Made by a program: the position numbers and the translations under genes. Of a stretch of DNA of 64,000 bases, positions 13,901 through 29,174 are shown piece by piece. The stretch comes from Patagioenas fasciata (taxonomy: Eukaryota > Chordata > Aves > Columbiformes > Columbidae): positions 51,118,161-51,182,160 of the forward strand of contig NC_092522.1 of assembly GCF_037038585.1 (NCBI RefSeq), in the 5' to 3' direction. Positions within the stretch are counted from its first letter, which is position 1, and each line of letters opens with the position of its first letter. The notes below the pieces were generated by a model, which worked only from the letters and a program-made list of their open reading frames with translations, made no database searches and was not told where the DNA came from.

Positions 13901-16900
13901 ACAGCTCTAATGGTTTTGCCCACCTTACGACCTAGTCTTTCTGTGGAAGTACAGTAACCATTAGTAGTGTGAGTGGTAAACAAAGTGTCTCAAATAAGCT
14001 TTTGCAATTTCAAGAGATGGAATAGTGAGATTCGTTGCCTCTACTGTCTCACATGGAGCAGTACATTACAGCTACCTTTCCTGTTAGAGCCACCAGCAGC
14101 AGCACCATGTTTAGATATGTTTCTGTGAAAGGCCAAGTGCAAGGCTTTGAAGGCCCTGGAAGACTGCAGGTGCTCCCGCAGACACGAAGCACAGTCCAAG
14201 AGCCAGTACTGGGCTTCAGCATCACCTGTGTAGCATTATCTGTACCAAACAATGGGGATTCACTCAACCACTTGGTCTGTGGAGCAAAGAGACAAGAGTG
14301 AAAAGCTTCCATTTTTGAAGGTTTGCTGAGCACAAAGTGGACTTGAAATAAATTGTAACCTGTAGCTGCTGATTTTACCTTCAATTGCAGAAGTACTGAA
14401 ATGAGCAGCTACTTCTTTTCCTCTTGAGAGGGAGGCAGAAGTGGAAGCAAACATGAAAGTGTTTTCTTTTAAGGTTCCTTTTAAATTCTTCAAATACATA
14501 GATGAGCCAGGTTCAGCATGGGAACCCAGAGCTCTAAGCAGATACAGACTTGATCCAAGTCCACTGGATCTGATGGCAGCACTTTCACTGACCACGGTGA
14601 ATTTTAGATCAGGTTGCATATCTATAAAATGAAGATTCACTTGAAGATGAAATCTTAAAATACGCGTAAAGTTAATAAGGACAAAAGAAGAAAGTGAAAT
14701 GAAATTACATTATCATTACCTCATGAAGGAACTTGTATTTTTTAAAGCAATGTTTTTTGTTTTTTTCCTAATTTTTCCCTCTGCATTGTGCCGTTCTGCA
14801 GAGTACACATGGCACGCTGCTGTGATTATGTGTCTTAAGCCTCTGGTACCACTCACTGACTGATAAAGAGGTCAGAGGGGGAGTCTGGGTGATGATAGTG
14901 GAGAGAAATGTTCCAGAAGAAGTCTTACAAAGGGCTGTGAACTGTGGAAATTCACTCTCTCACTGTCACCAGCTATTAGTAGGGCCATTAATAACATAAC
15001 ATCCAGTGTATAAGTGCATTAGCTGTTGTGCGCTAGTAATGGACCTTCTACAGGGAGCGATGGGTGTCTTTATGCTAAAGGATAGTGATAGCCCTGTGCT
15101 AACCTCCCTCTTCACTCTGACTTGCAGAGGGAAAAGAGAGAGATCACACTTGCTTTTCTGAAGCAATCATTACTGAGAGTTTAACTCCTTTATGCAACAG
15201 TCTGCCATGTTGTTTGTGGCAAGTACTGCACCCAGTGATTTTAACACTCCTGCTTTCAATGTTAACATACCAAATGTTCTCCATTTAGGAACTTGTAAAT
15301 GTTCACTGTCAGGTTACTTTGGTTTGAAACTGAGTCATCTGATATCATTTCTATTCCCAGTTGGATGATTTCTGTCCCTGAAGAAACTGTACGATTTGCA
15401 CTTGTGCACTCAGTGGACACTTCTCAACATGATGGTGATATTTCAGCCTAAGACTTGCAAACAGGTCAATTTCAAGGTTCACAGCAGAATGCTCACTTTT
15501 GAAATTTTAAAGCTTTAATTGTGTGAACTAGCAACACTACAAGATTCTTGTACGTTGACTTGGATAGAAAAGTGTTATCAAATTCAAGTGACCTTTTAAA
15601 ATGTATTTTTCTTCATTATTTATTTTGGTACATAATTCAATGTATCTCCTGCTCACAGATGATAGTCCATTCTCTAACCAAAGCAGCTATTTTTTAGTTA
15701 TCAATCATTATAATTCTTTCTTTGATGGCTTGTAAAAGGTTTTGATGAGAAGTACATTTTCTTTATAAGACAAAATTATAGCTCAGCCTCCAGAAAAAAA
15801 GAGAAATAAGCAAATTGGAATGAGACAATGATAAAATGCAAATCTGTGGTTAAAATACAAAGATGTTTGGCATATTTCTTTGTATGTCTAGTAAACTCAG
15901 CAGAAAGCCAATCAGTCTTTAAAAAAAACCCCATGGAATTCCTATTTCTGTCCTACAGATTCGAGTGCTGATAACCTGACTTGAAATATGAAGCTCTGAT
16001 GAAATCTGTGAGGATAAATTACATTTCTGTGACCAACCAAAATGAGATTTTGTACTTTGTGGGCACATAAAAATTCATGAATCTATTTAAAATTCCAGAA
16101 GATCAGAACTGAAAAAGTAATCAAAGAATCTTCTGTAACTGCAAGGAAATACATATGTTTATGCCACTGTCTATTTCCCTTTGACATTTCAATCTTTACT
16201 GAAACATTGAAGTCATAGTATTTCACTGCAGTGAATGCCCAGAGAAAATGAATTAGTAAAGTCGTTTGAATATTCTCCCATGAGATTATCACAAAAAATG
16301 CATGTGTGACAATTCTTGCAGGAAATGCTTTCCTGTTTATCAAATCTAGATAACAGAAATTATATCATATGATGCCACAAGCCTATCACAACTAGCTCCA
16401 ATTTTGCAGATAGACAATTTATGGAATAAAAATTTTGAAGAAAGTATTTTCAGGGGAAATCACCACTGTGAAAACTTTAGTATTTCTGTTGATTGTCTGA
16501 GAACTGGAGATGATGTCCACAACAAGAAATACTTTCTATTTTGAATTGTTAGTAAGGGTCTTAAAACAAAGAGTGACAGATGAAACACTTAACAGGAATT
16601 TTTTTCAGAGCCTTGCCATGATGCGTGCACATGCATGCCTGGAGCACATGTGCAAAGTTATTGTCACTGTAGTTTCAATCTATCATAAACACTTGGAATA
16701 TCATGTTTGGTCATGGCAGAGGAATGGGGTTGGCACACACTCTTAACCTCTCCCTGCAGCACTCATCACAAAGCACTGTGGCAACAGAAGACACCAGATA
16801 CAATTTGTATGATTAAAAGCAGAGGAAACCTTATGGCATAGCCTGTACAACAAATAAAGCTTTTGGGTCTCTTAGGGAGGACTAAGATTTGATGAATAAG

Positions 16901-19107
16901 GGGGAGCTAAACACTTCCTGTCATATTTTCATTAGATGAGTCTTATTTGGACGTATTTTCTTGACCAAGTGCCTCAGAAGAAACCTTCCATGTGTTGTTT
17001 AAAATTGATCCAAATAAGCAAGAAAAAGATATAGATCTGGTAACCTGATGGTTAGACAAAAAATGGACAGGGCTGTATCTGGAAGGAGATGTCTCTTAAC
17101 AGGAAGTCAATGGAAAGATGGTCCATGTATGTGCCAGTACCTGCTCTTTTTGAAGCTCATTGTATTCTCTAGCACCTCTTCATTAAAGAAAGCCATATGA
17201 GATTACAATTTTATTTCCTCTGAATTTTAGCTCAAGCAGGTAATACTGATGACAGTGTCTTTTTTTCTTTGAAAAGATAGCATGGCAGGCTCTGTTCATT
17301 TCTTCTTTAAGAGAAGAAGCCATTACAGAGCCATGTCCATCTCACTCCACTTGATCTAGATCTAGTTCTGCTCTTCTTAGCTTCTGTGTTATACTTTGTT
17401 GAAAAGGTATAGTTTAAATACTCTGCAGTGTACGGTACATGATAGTACTTAAGTGACTGCTGGCTGAGGGCTAGAAAGAGTCTATACATTATATAGTCAA
17501 AATCAAGCTCTGTATTTTGATTAGTCATATGATTCTCCTAACCAATAAGAAAGGACAGAGCTTCGTTGTGCTCCAAGCTAGAGTAAAAAAGGCAAATATT
17601 TTCCCACATATCCTGGAAGAGAAGTAGGTGGTATCTTTCCACATGCTCTTTTAAACCTTTGCTGTTCATCTTGTTGTCCCTAAGTCTATTATAAAAGCTC
17701 AATTCCTCTTATGAAATCACCGTGTTATGTCTTCTTTTTGTCTGGGCCTGTGTCATGTCAGGTCCTTTGACACTCTCAGACTGGCCAGGGCGAAATCAAA
17801 TCACAGCTTTCTAAGGCTCAGACTATCTGCCTTGTATTGCTGCCATTAAATAACCATTCTTGTGAAGTTTCTAGTCCAATACCAGTGGCTGGGGAAAATC
17901 AAAACAAAATAACAGTAAGTCCTGTGGTTGTGGAGTGACATCACATGTGTTTGGTGTCATGCTGGGCATGTTGAGTGGCAGTTTGTTTCCCTTTGAGTGC
18001 CTTTTTTGGCAGTTGTGATGTGCTGATGTGCAATTGGAAACAGTTGTTCAAGAAGTCTGTGGGGATGGTATTAACAAGTGATTCAGCAGGACCCACATAT
18101 TTACAGTAACTGGTCCTGCTAAAGGACAGCTTGTGTTCAAGGAGAGGAAAAAAAAGAGGAAAGCATATGAAGTTTATGGAAAAGACACGAACATGACCAA
18201 ATGAAAGAAAATAAGCTGAGAATAGAGGAAATATGGGACAGAAACCAGAAGCAGAAAGGAGAATGATGGGATGGTGCCAAACATACCAAGATCATAAGGA
18301 CTGACACAGAAGCAGTAGCCCTTGTTGTCACTGAGTCAGAAGAAGGCAGCAAACACATACTCTATAGTAATGAAGTCAGGAGAATTCAGCAAAATGCTCT
18401 GTTTCAAGTTGTTTGTGAGACATTTTTCTTACTCGGGGAACTGAAGCCTGAATGTAGGCCTTGACTTAAAACAGCACAAGTAATTAACAAAACCATTATT
18501 TTAAGTTAATTTCTTTTTAACTGCATGATCTTCTGTCTCAATAATTATGTAAAGAGTTGTTAAACCTTAAAAAAAAATCCAGCAACCCAAAACTTTCCAG
18601 TTTACCTCAGCTCACCTTCAAACCATTTTTTTTACAACATGAATAAGGAGAAGACATCATCTGATGTTAGCTGTGTGTCACACTTCTTGTTATTCACAGC
18701 TTATGAATAATTGCCTGTCATGTGCCAGCTTACCTCAGTTATGGTCTGGACACCTACAGAGTTGATAGATTGTTCTGTTGGCAGCCCATGTGGCATGTAA
18801 GTGCCTCTCATCAGGCTTGACTGAGGACATCTGCATTTATCAGCCTGCAGCTCTTTAACCTGCTAACACCCATTCTTAACGGGATAGTTTTGCACTTGAA
18901 GTAACAGGGTGAAAATAGATGAAGTTTCTAAACTAAACTAGAGCAAATTTGGTAGGCCACCATGAGGTCACATTCTTTTCTTAGAGTGCTTTGGTCCTAC
19001 TATTAATACAACATCTTTGAACTCACTCTTTTTTTCTCCTCTACAAATATGTAAACCAGAATCACAACTTCTCTGTCTTTTCTCTGTAACGCAACCTATG
19101 AACCTGG
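10962..19107. other. Non-coding, no gene recognised
   Basis: Unique sequence with the A/C tract at 12.0 kb. The frame at 12710-13150 (minus, 146 codons) is the longest here, but it overlaps another frame and has no family features. Confidence 0.55.
12018..12204 (+). repeat. A/C-rich low-complexity tract
   Basis: Nearly 190 bp dominated by A and C, with a (CAA)n core near 12047-12060 and several A8-A11 runs. Open frames here are compositional. Confidence 0.85.
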
Positions 19108-19310
19108 GAATTAGAATTGGAAAAGACTTTCTGGATCATAGCGCAGCTGAGGTGGGAAGGTGAGGAAGGTGGGAAGTTGAGGTGGCGGGAACATGAGGAA
19201 GGTGAGGAAGACTAGAAGTCTCTAGTTCAGCCCTTCTACTGAAAGCAGAGTCAAGAGCAGTTCACTCAGGGCCTTGAATCTGTATCCTTTCCCTGCAACT
19301 GCAAAACCAA
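19108..19310 (-). mobile_element. Old CR1 fragment, reverse orientation, interrupted by a GGTGAGGAA-type repeat
   Basis: On the + strand TTGGAAAAGACTTTCTGGATCA and then CTAGTTCAGCCCTTCTACTG...CACTCAGGGCCTTGAATCTG resemble the reverse complement of a CR1 3' region. Between them (19145-19210) stands an imperfect GAAGGTGAGGAAGGTG repeat that CR1 does not carry. Confidence 0.5.
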
Positions 19311-22300
19311 CAGCCTTATCAGTTGAGCTTCAGCCCTGCAAGGAACCTTTGTAGATACGTTATTATCCACTCATTTCAGTGGAAAGTACTCCTGTCAGTG
19401 GGTGAGTGCAGAACTCAGCTTCGAGCCCATTGCTGGCAGAAGACATTGCAGATCCCAAAATACCTCCCCACTCCGTTGTCTTTGCAGAAGGCCAGCAGGG
19501 ATATTCTTTTACCTGTCATTCTTTGCAGGGGCATTTCAGAATGGAAATGCCTCCTACCTACTCATCAGTAGGAGTTCTGTCTACTTGTGAATTTCATTTC
19601 CTCCACTGGTCTGCCAGTATCCCAGTTTGTTGATTTTTTGGGCAGGGTGCATGGCTCATCTGTTTGCTCAGGCCCTTGACTGAGGACGTGGTGGTGAACA
19701 TGTCTGGTTTATCCTGGAGGGGACTCTGAGCTGAGCTGACACAGATCAACAAGCCATCTGTTTTATTTGCACATTTCTAATGGTAGCCAGAGGCTGTCTG
19801 GACACATTTAATAAATAAAAAAGTAAATAAAAGCCACTACGTTTCATTTGAACTTAATTAGCATAGGAAGAACTCACAAGGGAGCTATGTAAGGTTTTAG
19901 GGGGGGTATTATTTGTTAAAAGACAGAAAGAAGGAAAAAAAAAAGCACTGCCAGAACTTTGTTTCTCATTCACGCTGCTCTTCTACATCACAAATCAGCA
20001 AATTATGAAATCCAGACATGAAGAAATGCAAAAATTCATTTACTCTAAGTTTATATTTCATCACTCTAATTTTTCCAACTGCAATCATTTCAGAACACAT
20101 TTAGATTGGAAGAGGAGAGGAGATAAGCATATTTAGGACGTAGAGGGAAAGAAATAGGGAGAAAAGGTTTAAAAGTTCAAGAAAGATGAGAGAACAAGGA
20201 AATTTGAGATGTTGGAGAGGTATGGATGTTTTCCGTAAGTTTGTTTCTGGTTTAGTATGCTCTGTACTTACATATTGGTGTTCCCTAACCTCTCATGCCA
20301 CAACTGTCTCAAATGGTGTTATATCAGTTATCTGAAGTTGCTGTTAATTAGGGAAATAATATTGAGTAGTTTCAACACAACAGACCTTTTCAGGATGACA
20401 GATGACAGTCTTCAGCTGAAGCAAGATGAGGACTCTATTACTGTGTGCTAAAAAAGATAATTCTGGAATAGACTGCAATTGGCCACAAATTCTTTTTCCC
20501 TTCTGAATAAAATATGCTATCCACATAAAATTTATATGACATTTTAATAATTATATCTGTATTTATAACATGTTTGTATTTTTCTTTATTCCTCTGTCAC
20601 CACCAAAACCTATTTTTTTCTCAAATGCAAAAATAAAAATGACATTTTTCCCTGGCAATTCCTGGAACCCTCAAGGGGTCCAGCTCAAATGATGTCTTTT
20701 CCTTGCCTGCAGTGACACCTAGCGCTCATGCCTTAAAGCAAGAGCAGCCTGGGCTTTTGACTTGGCGAGTTCTGAATATATTTTCATTATTATGCAATGT
20801 CAAAGAACTGTGCCCAGATCATTAATGTAGTCACACCACTGTATTTATAGTGGTTTGGATCTGGGGGAGAGCGGGGAGGATAGGAATCCCTTTAGTGTGA
20901 ACATTTGTATGACAGTGTCTGTTGAGGCAGTGCTGGGCTGAGAGGGACCAGACGCAACAGCAGCTTTGCCACACAGATGGGATGTTCCCATGTCTCATCA
21001 GAATATAAAAGCATCATTTGGGTTCCTGGCTCAGGGAGGCTTTTCAAACAGCATTGCCAACATCTAGCTTTCCAAATGACTACAGATAAAGCCCTGAATG
21101 CAGGACTTATAATGTTCAATATGTTCCAAATGTTGCAACACCTGAAGGAGTATCCAGTCTTTAATAACGTGAAATTAAGTATTTGGAGTATCTCTAACTC
21201 AGTTAATCTTGTAGTTTACAAAGTAGTAGCTCCAGCGGGATTCACTGTGTGCTTGGTCATGACTTTGCTGCCCCTGTATATCTCAGACATTGGCCAGTCA
21301 GAAGGACCCTCACAAAAAGCAGGACACCACTAACCAGATGGTCCCTTCTATCTTGCATCTATAATGCACAAGCGCTGCTGAGTTTGCAACCACAGCCCTC
21401 AAAGAGGTGAATCCAATGTTTGCATCACTCCAGCCCAGAGCGTACATTTCTGCAGTTTCCCTTCTGCCTGTTTCTACATTCTCCACAGTGCCGCCACGCA
21501 ATGCAGTGCAAGCCGCTGGGAATCTGCCCAGAGCAGGCAAAAACCAGCAGTGTCTCTACTCTTCTTCCAAAAAACAGTAAAACAAACAAAATTCAGAGCC
21601 CCCACCCCCCACCCCCCGCAGCTTGTCGCCTTCGTTTGCTGGCATTAACAGCTGGCTGGTATCCTAAAGACGGGTTAAGGAAGGAGAACTGTAGCCCATA
21701 CGCAAAATCATAGAGCCACAGAGGTCCCATGGCAAGATTATTTTTCTGCCAGAGCTGGAAAGCCACTCTGCAGGGCACTGTCTTTTCCCAGTGGGATTGC
21801 AGGCATTTACCTTACCAAGCTCTGGCCGTCTCACTTCTATATAAACAAAATCTCAGTGTTGTCCCCAAGGGTTACTTGCCATTTCCTCTGATTCTGCTGT
21901 TTTTCGGAATTACAAAAACTTCCTTCCCACAAAACTCTCTCTAAATATTTGGTGTAACAGCTAGTTTATTTCATTAGTTACTTTTGATAATATGGTAGTA
22001 AATAGAAATTGGATAGTGTCCCTTCAAATGGATTCTGAACCTAGTGTCTGCTCTTGCATTACTTGCCCAGACTTCACAGGACCAACCATGCTTGCCTGTT
22101 GCCAGACATTGTAAAACTCACCTGTTCTCACACCACTTGCTCACGCCCCTAATGCTGTGAGAAGGGTACATACTAACCAACATCCAAAAGAGGGCTCAGC
22201 CTTCCAGAAGGGAATGTTTTGCCCCACACTCTTTGATCACTGGCTCCATAAAGCTCTTGTGAGTTACCTTTTCCTCTCAGTCAGCTTGAGATATTGCCAT

Positions 22301-25300
22301 TTGCCAGTGGTGGGACTGAGAAGGATCCGCAGGACTGTTGGCCCCTCATGGCTATTCTGGAGTATCAGAGGGGCCCTGGAGCCCATTCACCACTGCCATG
22401 ATCTTGCTGGCCCTGACTGTGGGACCTCCCAACCCAGCTGCCCATTCCTGGACCATATGTGTGTGCTTGTGTCTGGATTCAGACAGAAATCCCACTGCTC
22501 TGCCCCACTGCTTTTCATCCTTGCAGCAAGGGTAAAATTGAACATGGCTGTGTGAAGCACACAGACACTTTCACCTTCAACTGATAAACCTCTTCACATC
22601 CATGGGGCTGCTCCTTCCCATGCAGGAAGACCAACACATCTGTTCCTAGGTGTTTTACACTGTTTCAGGTGTCAAAAGTTTCAAAACAAATTTGAAAAAG
22701 ACTTTTTATTACTATGACACTTCAAAAAAAAATCTGTTTCTTTTTAACAGCTTCAAAGCTCAGGCTAAGATCTGGAAGTCAAGTTGAATTCCCCTAAGCC
22801 TAGGACTCTCTTTCCTAAATGTTTGGCAGAGCACTTGCTGCTCTTGTGTTAACCAGTGCTGCTGAGTGTCTGGTTGCCTCTGTGCACCTCCAGGCAACAA
22901 TGGGGGTTGCATCAGTGCAATAAGGGACAACTTCTAAATATGGAGCAGCACCAATTGCTTCAATAAAGCCACGTACACTATATCAAAACAGTGGTACAAG
23001 GAAGCCTTGGGCCTCCTGAATGGAAGTCATATCAGGGAGAAATTTTTCTTGCAGCCACCCCTTCCCTCTAAGCATTGCGGTGTCTGCCAGGGCCAGGGGT
23101 ATTGCCATGTACATAGGAGATGTCTCCAGCTTCATCAGCAGACCACAACCCAGAGACCTGTGTCAGATATCTTAGATGGAAGTGTTAACAGCTGTGTGAT
23201 CTGAGAGCAGCAGAAAGATCCTGTTCACTTTCTCTTTTCATGTTGTTCATGCAGAGATATGGATATTTTAAAATGTTATTCTGCTAGAGGAAGCAAAAAT
23301 AATACTGAGCCATGTGGCTATGACAAGCCTCATAGAAACTGCCTTTTTCCAAAACCCCAGCTTCTTTCTGAAAGGGATTTCATGTTTCATTCTCAACAAT
23401 AGTGATGCCTCTAATTCCAGTGGTTGTGGAGAAAAGCTAAAAATATATTTTAAGTGTATCACACAGAATCAGAAACTAGAAGTCAAAAGAGAGAAATAGC
23501 CTTTTAAAAGGAATCACACAGCCTTTAAAACAACCTTCTCCTTTTTGATGCCCGAATAATGAATCACATTAATTTATGCCTCATGTTCTTGGTATTGGCA
23601 ATTGCTATTAGATACCTATGAGAAAGAAATCTGCTAAGAAATGTGTTTCCCTTCTTATCTTACTGCTATAAAGCACAACACTACTTTGTAACCAAGAAAT
23701 GTTGTTTGCCATCTCCTCCAAATTAGAAACAGTAGTTCTACAAAATGGTGTTACGGAAAATAAGAGATGGACAGGTTTACTGCTTGACTTGCTTGGGTTC
23801 AGCTTCCTTCTGGGGTATACAACATTTTTGTTTCCCAAGGGCTAATTGCTTATCTTTTCTGTGCCAATCTCCCTAGCCATAAACTGAGGACAATAATGCA
23901 CCCATGCTGTGGAGCTAATTACATGTAACAACATTTACAGAGCTCCATGGAATCCTCCTTGAGCACCACAGATGTTCAAATTTGTGTAAAATACATTGAA
24001 CATTTTAATCTTTTTGTCAGCATTCCTTCAGATTGTCTTGCTTTGGCCTCAAAGGACTTCATTTGAGCTGTGGTGAGGAGTTGTCACACAGAACATCTGG
24101 AGATGAAACAACATCCATGATGTTCCTTCTCGGGTCTTGGCTGAACAGGCTGTACAAATGTCAGTCTCTCTTTATGGGGTGACAGTCACCAGCCGCCAAG
24201 GGTGTAAGTCTGACTTGGAAGAAACTAGTTTAGCCCTTAGAAAACCCATGTTTTAGGTAGTTTGGATTTATAAAGCACTTAATTTTCCGTCATGTAATGC
24301 TATACAAGATAATCAGATGCAGCAATGATTTTTCCTCACATGTACCCTCCGGTATGCAATTGAAAAATCAGACCCATCATGGCTGGTACTTTACATTTAC
24401 TATTGCTACAACAGAATCAGTCATTCTTGGTGATAATAACAGCACAGAGGAGTCCTCTCAGTTCTTTTGGCACAGGAAATCCTGCCCACATGTTGCACTG
24501 CAATGCAGAAGACAATGGGAGAATATATCCAAAAGCCTCTCCAACACTGCTTTCTGCAAAATACCCAAAAGTGTGAGTAGCTATGCTCTCTGTTCATAGC
24601 TGCCTTGCAGAAAAAGGAAAACAACAAAAATGAAGAAAAGGTCCATTAAGTACTTAGGTTAGTAAAACCAGTACAATCTGTGATTGCTACACTTGACAAA
24701 ACTTCAAAGGGAAAATGTACTCCTTTATTTTTCCCTGGTAAGGATATTTAAAGCAGCCCGATTGTTTATCAAGATGTATCTAACAAGTCTTTTCATAGTC
24801 ATGTGATTCCTTTGCCGTGGAACTACATTTATCATGCTACTTTTTGTATTTTGCATTTTTAACATTTTGTATGGATTACCCTAACACTAAAAAAAGAAAG
24901 AAGCATTTGTTCACTTTGGGAGGTACCATCTGGTTTGTGTTTAGTCAGGAGGAGGAGGACTGGTCTCCAGCACAACGGTGCAGAAGGAGCCCAGAGCACC
25001 AGGTCGGGTGAGGCCTGTCTGTGCAAACAACCCCATCAGCCTCACCCAAAACACAGCTCACACCTAGGCCAGGGACACGCAGGGCTCTGCATACCCATTC
25101 CTGCTGGCCTGGCTTTGAAAAGCAGTTAATAACTTTTGCCCTCTGGTGTCCTTTTTGAAACATCACAGAAAATGATTTAAGAACACAGGAATGTCTCTTA
25201 AAAGCATCGACAGCTGTGCATGGTTATCGTGCTACTGCTAGACCATGGGGAAGGCAAGGCTCTACTGAAATGAAAATGCCAGCAGCTTATCAAAGGATCT

Positions 25301-25548
25301 GGAAGCTACATTAAAGTCTTCTGCCTCTGCCTTTTGAAAGTAATGCAGATCTGTGAGACACAAATTAATACTGTATACTGGTAGAGTGGAAACAAGAGTC
25401 ACATCCACTAGATTCAATAACTAATTGCCTGACTGGAAGCTTGAGCCATTTTAATGTGCACATATCCCCAGTGTGCTTGTGCCCTCATTACTGCCAGTGT
25501 TGGAAGTTGGGAGTTTTACATGCACAGCACACCTGAAGTCAAAAAAGA

Positions 25549-25601
25549 CCTAGTTTGTTTTGTTTTTGTTCTTTTTTTTTGGTTGTTTTTTTTTTTTTTT
25601 A
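25549..25601 (+). repeat. T-rich tract
   Basis: T runs of up to about 16 separated by single G or C. It could be the tail of an old retroposed copy on the minus strand, but I see no body to go with it. Confidence 0.75.
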
Positions 25602-28600
25602 ATGAAAGTATTTAATAGGAAATGCTGTTCTTGCTATGGAATTCAATTGGGTTGACTATTTTATAAACAGTCACAGACTCTGGAGAGGATATATTTCCCT
25701 ACATGTTTACAATAACTCCTATAACTCTCCTGTTTAGTTTAGGGAACTCTTTTAGTTTCATTCCTATCAAATTCTATGAACATTTTCTATATTCAGTCAG
25801 TACATTCATCTTTTAAAACTTGGATAAAATAAATACTGCATTGCCTAAATATTCTATCTCTGCTAATAAATGATTTTATTAATACCATAAAAGCTCTAAC
25901 TGATAAACTTAGTTATAACACCAACAAAACAAAGTCCACCTGGAAAAACTGAAAAGATATAATATCAGAGGTATTTTTAAAACTAGTTTAAAATATTAAT
26001 ACCACAGTTCTTCTATGTAGAGACTATGTAGTGTGGTTCAACCTATCTGTGCATGTGTGAGATTGCACAACAGGTTAAACCAGACACATGGGGCTAGAAT
26101 AATCTTCTCAGGCCTTTGATTCTGTCTGGGAGTCCCAAATGACATCTTCAATGCAATAAAATTACATTACCAAGCTGGCTTCAGCACAAACCAGCCCCTT
26201 GCCAAACACTATTCAGTGACCTCCTGGAGTGAGTTATCTTGCCCATGGCATAGTGATGCTATAGCAGCAGAGATTTTTCTGTGCCTAAGGCAGGAAACAA
26301 GCCCTTCCTCTCAGAATACACTGCCTGTAAGGCCTTCTTGCACCCTGTTAGCTAGAAGTGTGTGCGAGCATGACAAGCAGACTTTCAGAGGTTGTACAGA
26401 TCAAGTGCCCCTAAAGGAGAACAAAGCACAGACAAATGACAATGTGCAACAACACATGTGCAACTGGATGTACACTATGTGCTTTCAAGGATAGTTTACC
26501 AAGGGTGGCTTCACAGCGGTACAAAAACTGCCAAAAAGAAAGGTTCTTGAGGTAATATGTTCCAGCTGATTCTTCAGCTGAGTTTATTTGTCTTTGGCAG
26601 TCTTTTTGCTCCGTGTGTGTGTATATATATCACACTGACAGAACTGTGTGACTTCCCCTGATCTGGTATGCAGCTGGGAGTCATAGTCAACCATCTGCTG
26701 AAGCCTGAAGGATGTTTCACCTGTTCCTTTCTTCCTCTCCAAATGGCAGAAACCTAGGCAAGAACATTTCTAAAGGTAAGCTGAAAATATCTTAGTAGAT
26801 GCTGGTGAAAGAGTAACTCTGTGCTGCTGCAGGACAGGTACATACTGCCCAAGAAGGTGAGAATAAGCACACAAATTATAAGATTAGCTCTAAGTGATGT
26901 GTACACAGAGACAATTGCAGTAAAAGGCACACAGGCAGATGGAAAAACAAAGATATACAGAGGATGTAGCTTTTACAGCTAGAAACAGCTTGAACTTCTA
27001 GTCTCCTGACCACAAAATCCCTAGTGATCTGTTCTCTTATACATGTGGGACCCGATTGCTTTCCCTTTTACCCACTCACTTCAGAATCAGTCTTGCCTAA
27101 TGGGATGTAGATAGGGATAGCCCAGTGCTGGTACTGGGCACATTTTGACACAAATCACCCTCATCTTCATCAGCATGTGCAGCATCTCAAGCAGGAATGC
27201 AGTTGCTATAGTGCCAGTAGAGACTAGAAGCTGATTAAGCCCATCTAAAGTCAGACTCAACTTTTGCTGCCCAGGGGGGTTTGTCACTATAGAGAAGGTT
27301 CATGATGCTGCCCCAAGTGCATATTACTCAGATATTCTTTGAACAGGATGAAACTGGAACTCCCGTGTAGAACTGCCCAGCGCTTCTCAGCATGCCAGAC
27401 AAGGAGCAGCTGAAAAATTGTGCTCAGAAGCAACTCTGTGTAAAGCATAGGCTGGTTTTCATAATGTCACTAAGATTTAAGTGGCCTTTAAATTAAGTTT
27501 CTGTGGGAAGTCTGTAAACTTAGGTTCCTGGAAGAGAAGCTGTTAGAAATGGAAATTTCTTTTTCTTCCTGAATCTTTTTGCAGAGAACACAGATAATTA
27601 TGCTATGCTTTATTAACCAACACATATACACTATTTCATATGCCATTAGCTTTCAAACGCCTTCCCAACAGTGCCTTAGCCTCCTGTTAATGTTTCCCCT
27701 CAGGCCACCAGAAGACCCTGCTTCTCAGGTTGGCTCATTTTTCCTCAGACCAGTGCCAAGAATTTTGAACCAGGTTGCAATTACCAGTAGAGCTGTTGTG
27801 AGCCATTCAGCCTGCAAATAATTCTGAAGTAAAGAAAGCATTTTAAAAGTGATAGGCTAAAAGTAAAATTTTAGTAAAACTGAGATTGTTCTTTTGGGCT
27901 TGTGTAGGCAGACCAATATTAGCAAGTATTTTATTGTACTGAATGCTGTTCTGGAGAATCAAGCCTACATGCTATAGCTTTACAAAAGGTTTGTAAAAAT
28001 TATCAGCATTTTCAGCTGTTTCCATCTGGAGAGGCCCAGATGGAAGCTCATAAAGAGCACTCATATTCCAAAAGTGCTGAGTATGAGGGAAAGATGAGAT
28101 CTTACTGTGAAGTTCAAATGAGCTGTACATAGTTTCAAGAAGCCCTAGGGCTCAGAGCCTGTTAAGACAGAAGAGTGCTTGGACATGTCTTGAAGCAGAG
28201 CTTGGGTGTCTAGAGACCTTTAAGACAAAAAATTAGTTGTTTCACCTCTGGGGTTAGGCAGCACCTGAGCTGTGGTTTACAGGATGAAAAATGTTACATT
28301 TGTGTACTGTAATTCTTGCTTAAACTCAGTTCAAGATATTAAATACTTCTTCATGTCCAATAAGTCACATACAGCTTCATCTAAAAGCAAACATAACATT
28401 CAGGAAGTTAACAGAATTTCTCACTAGGATATGAAAACACAAGTGTTGTTTTTTTTTTTAGTCACACAAACTTTGCGTTGTATTTACCAGTAGATAAAAT
28501 TGCAAGATTTCAGCTCATTCTGCAGAACTCAAATACAGCAGGTCACCTATTTGCTTAGCCTTGATGAGGAAAACCTAGGATTAATATGGTGAGGAGTGTG

Positions 28601-29174
28601 GAGTAATCGCTATTGCTCAGCTGACAAGCTATAATTCACAACAATTTTTTAAAAATATGGCCCATTTTCCCATAACATAACCCTCCAATAGATTGTTCTT
28701 AAATAAGTGATAAACAAATCATTGTATCTTCTAATTAGACTTCCTCAGAGGGTAAAACAGTCTCAGAGAAGAATGGGTGCCCCCAGAAGGCAATACACCA
28801 AGACAGAGGTCTAACAATACAGTAATGAACTTTCCTCTGGAAGCACACACCTCTCTCTGTTAGGAAGATTCCTAGGACACTAGTCTAATTTCAAAATCTA
28901 GCTTTTAGGTAGCTGAACCTAGGTAACCTCAGTGCTACTTTGTATCATTCTGTAAATGCATCCACCCATTTTTCTGTATATGATGAGCTAAGCACAATTG
29001 TGACAGATATTATTAATACTAAGAACTAGAACAGATTTTTTTTACCGGCCACAACAAAGAATTGTCAGGTCACATTTTCTGAAAAAATATTCCCAAATGG
29101 CTATGTGTTTCTGAGTGTTTCTCTTTCATAGCTTTGAAACTGGTCTTCTTTACAGCTGCTTCAATCTCTATTAG

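Noticed and set aside
21700..21725. ATCATAGAGCCACAGAGGT as a CR1 terminus
   Set aside because: Resembles the CR1 end only for a few bases and no CR1 body follows.
22157..22555. 132-codon + strand frame
   Set aside because: No motif and a second open frame in the same region; not supported.
23870..23985. Possible second MIR-like SINE
   Set aside because: Only a loose match (AACTGAGGACAATAATGCACC); too weak to list as a feature.
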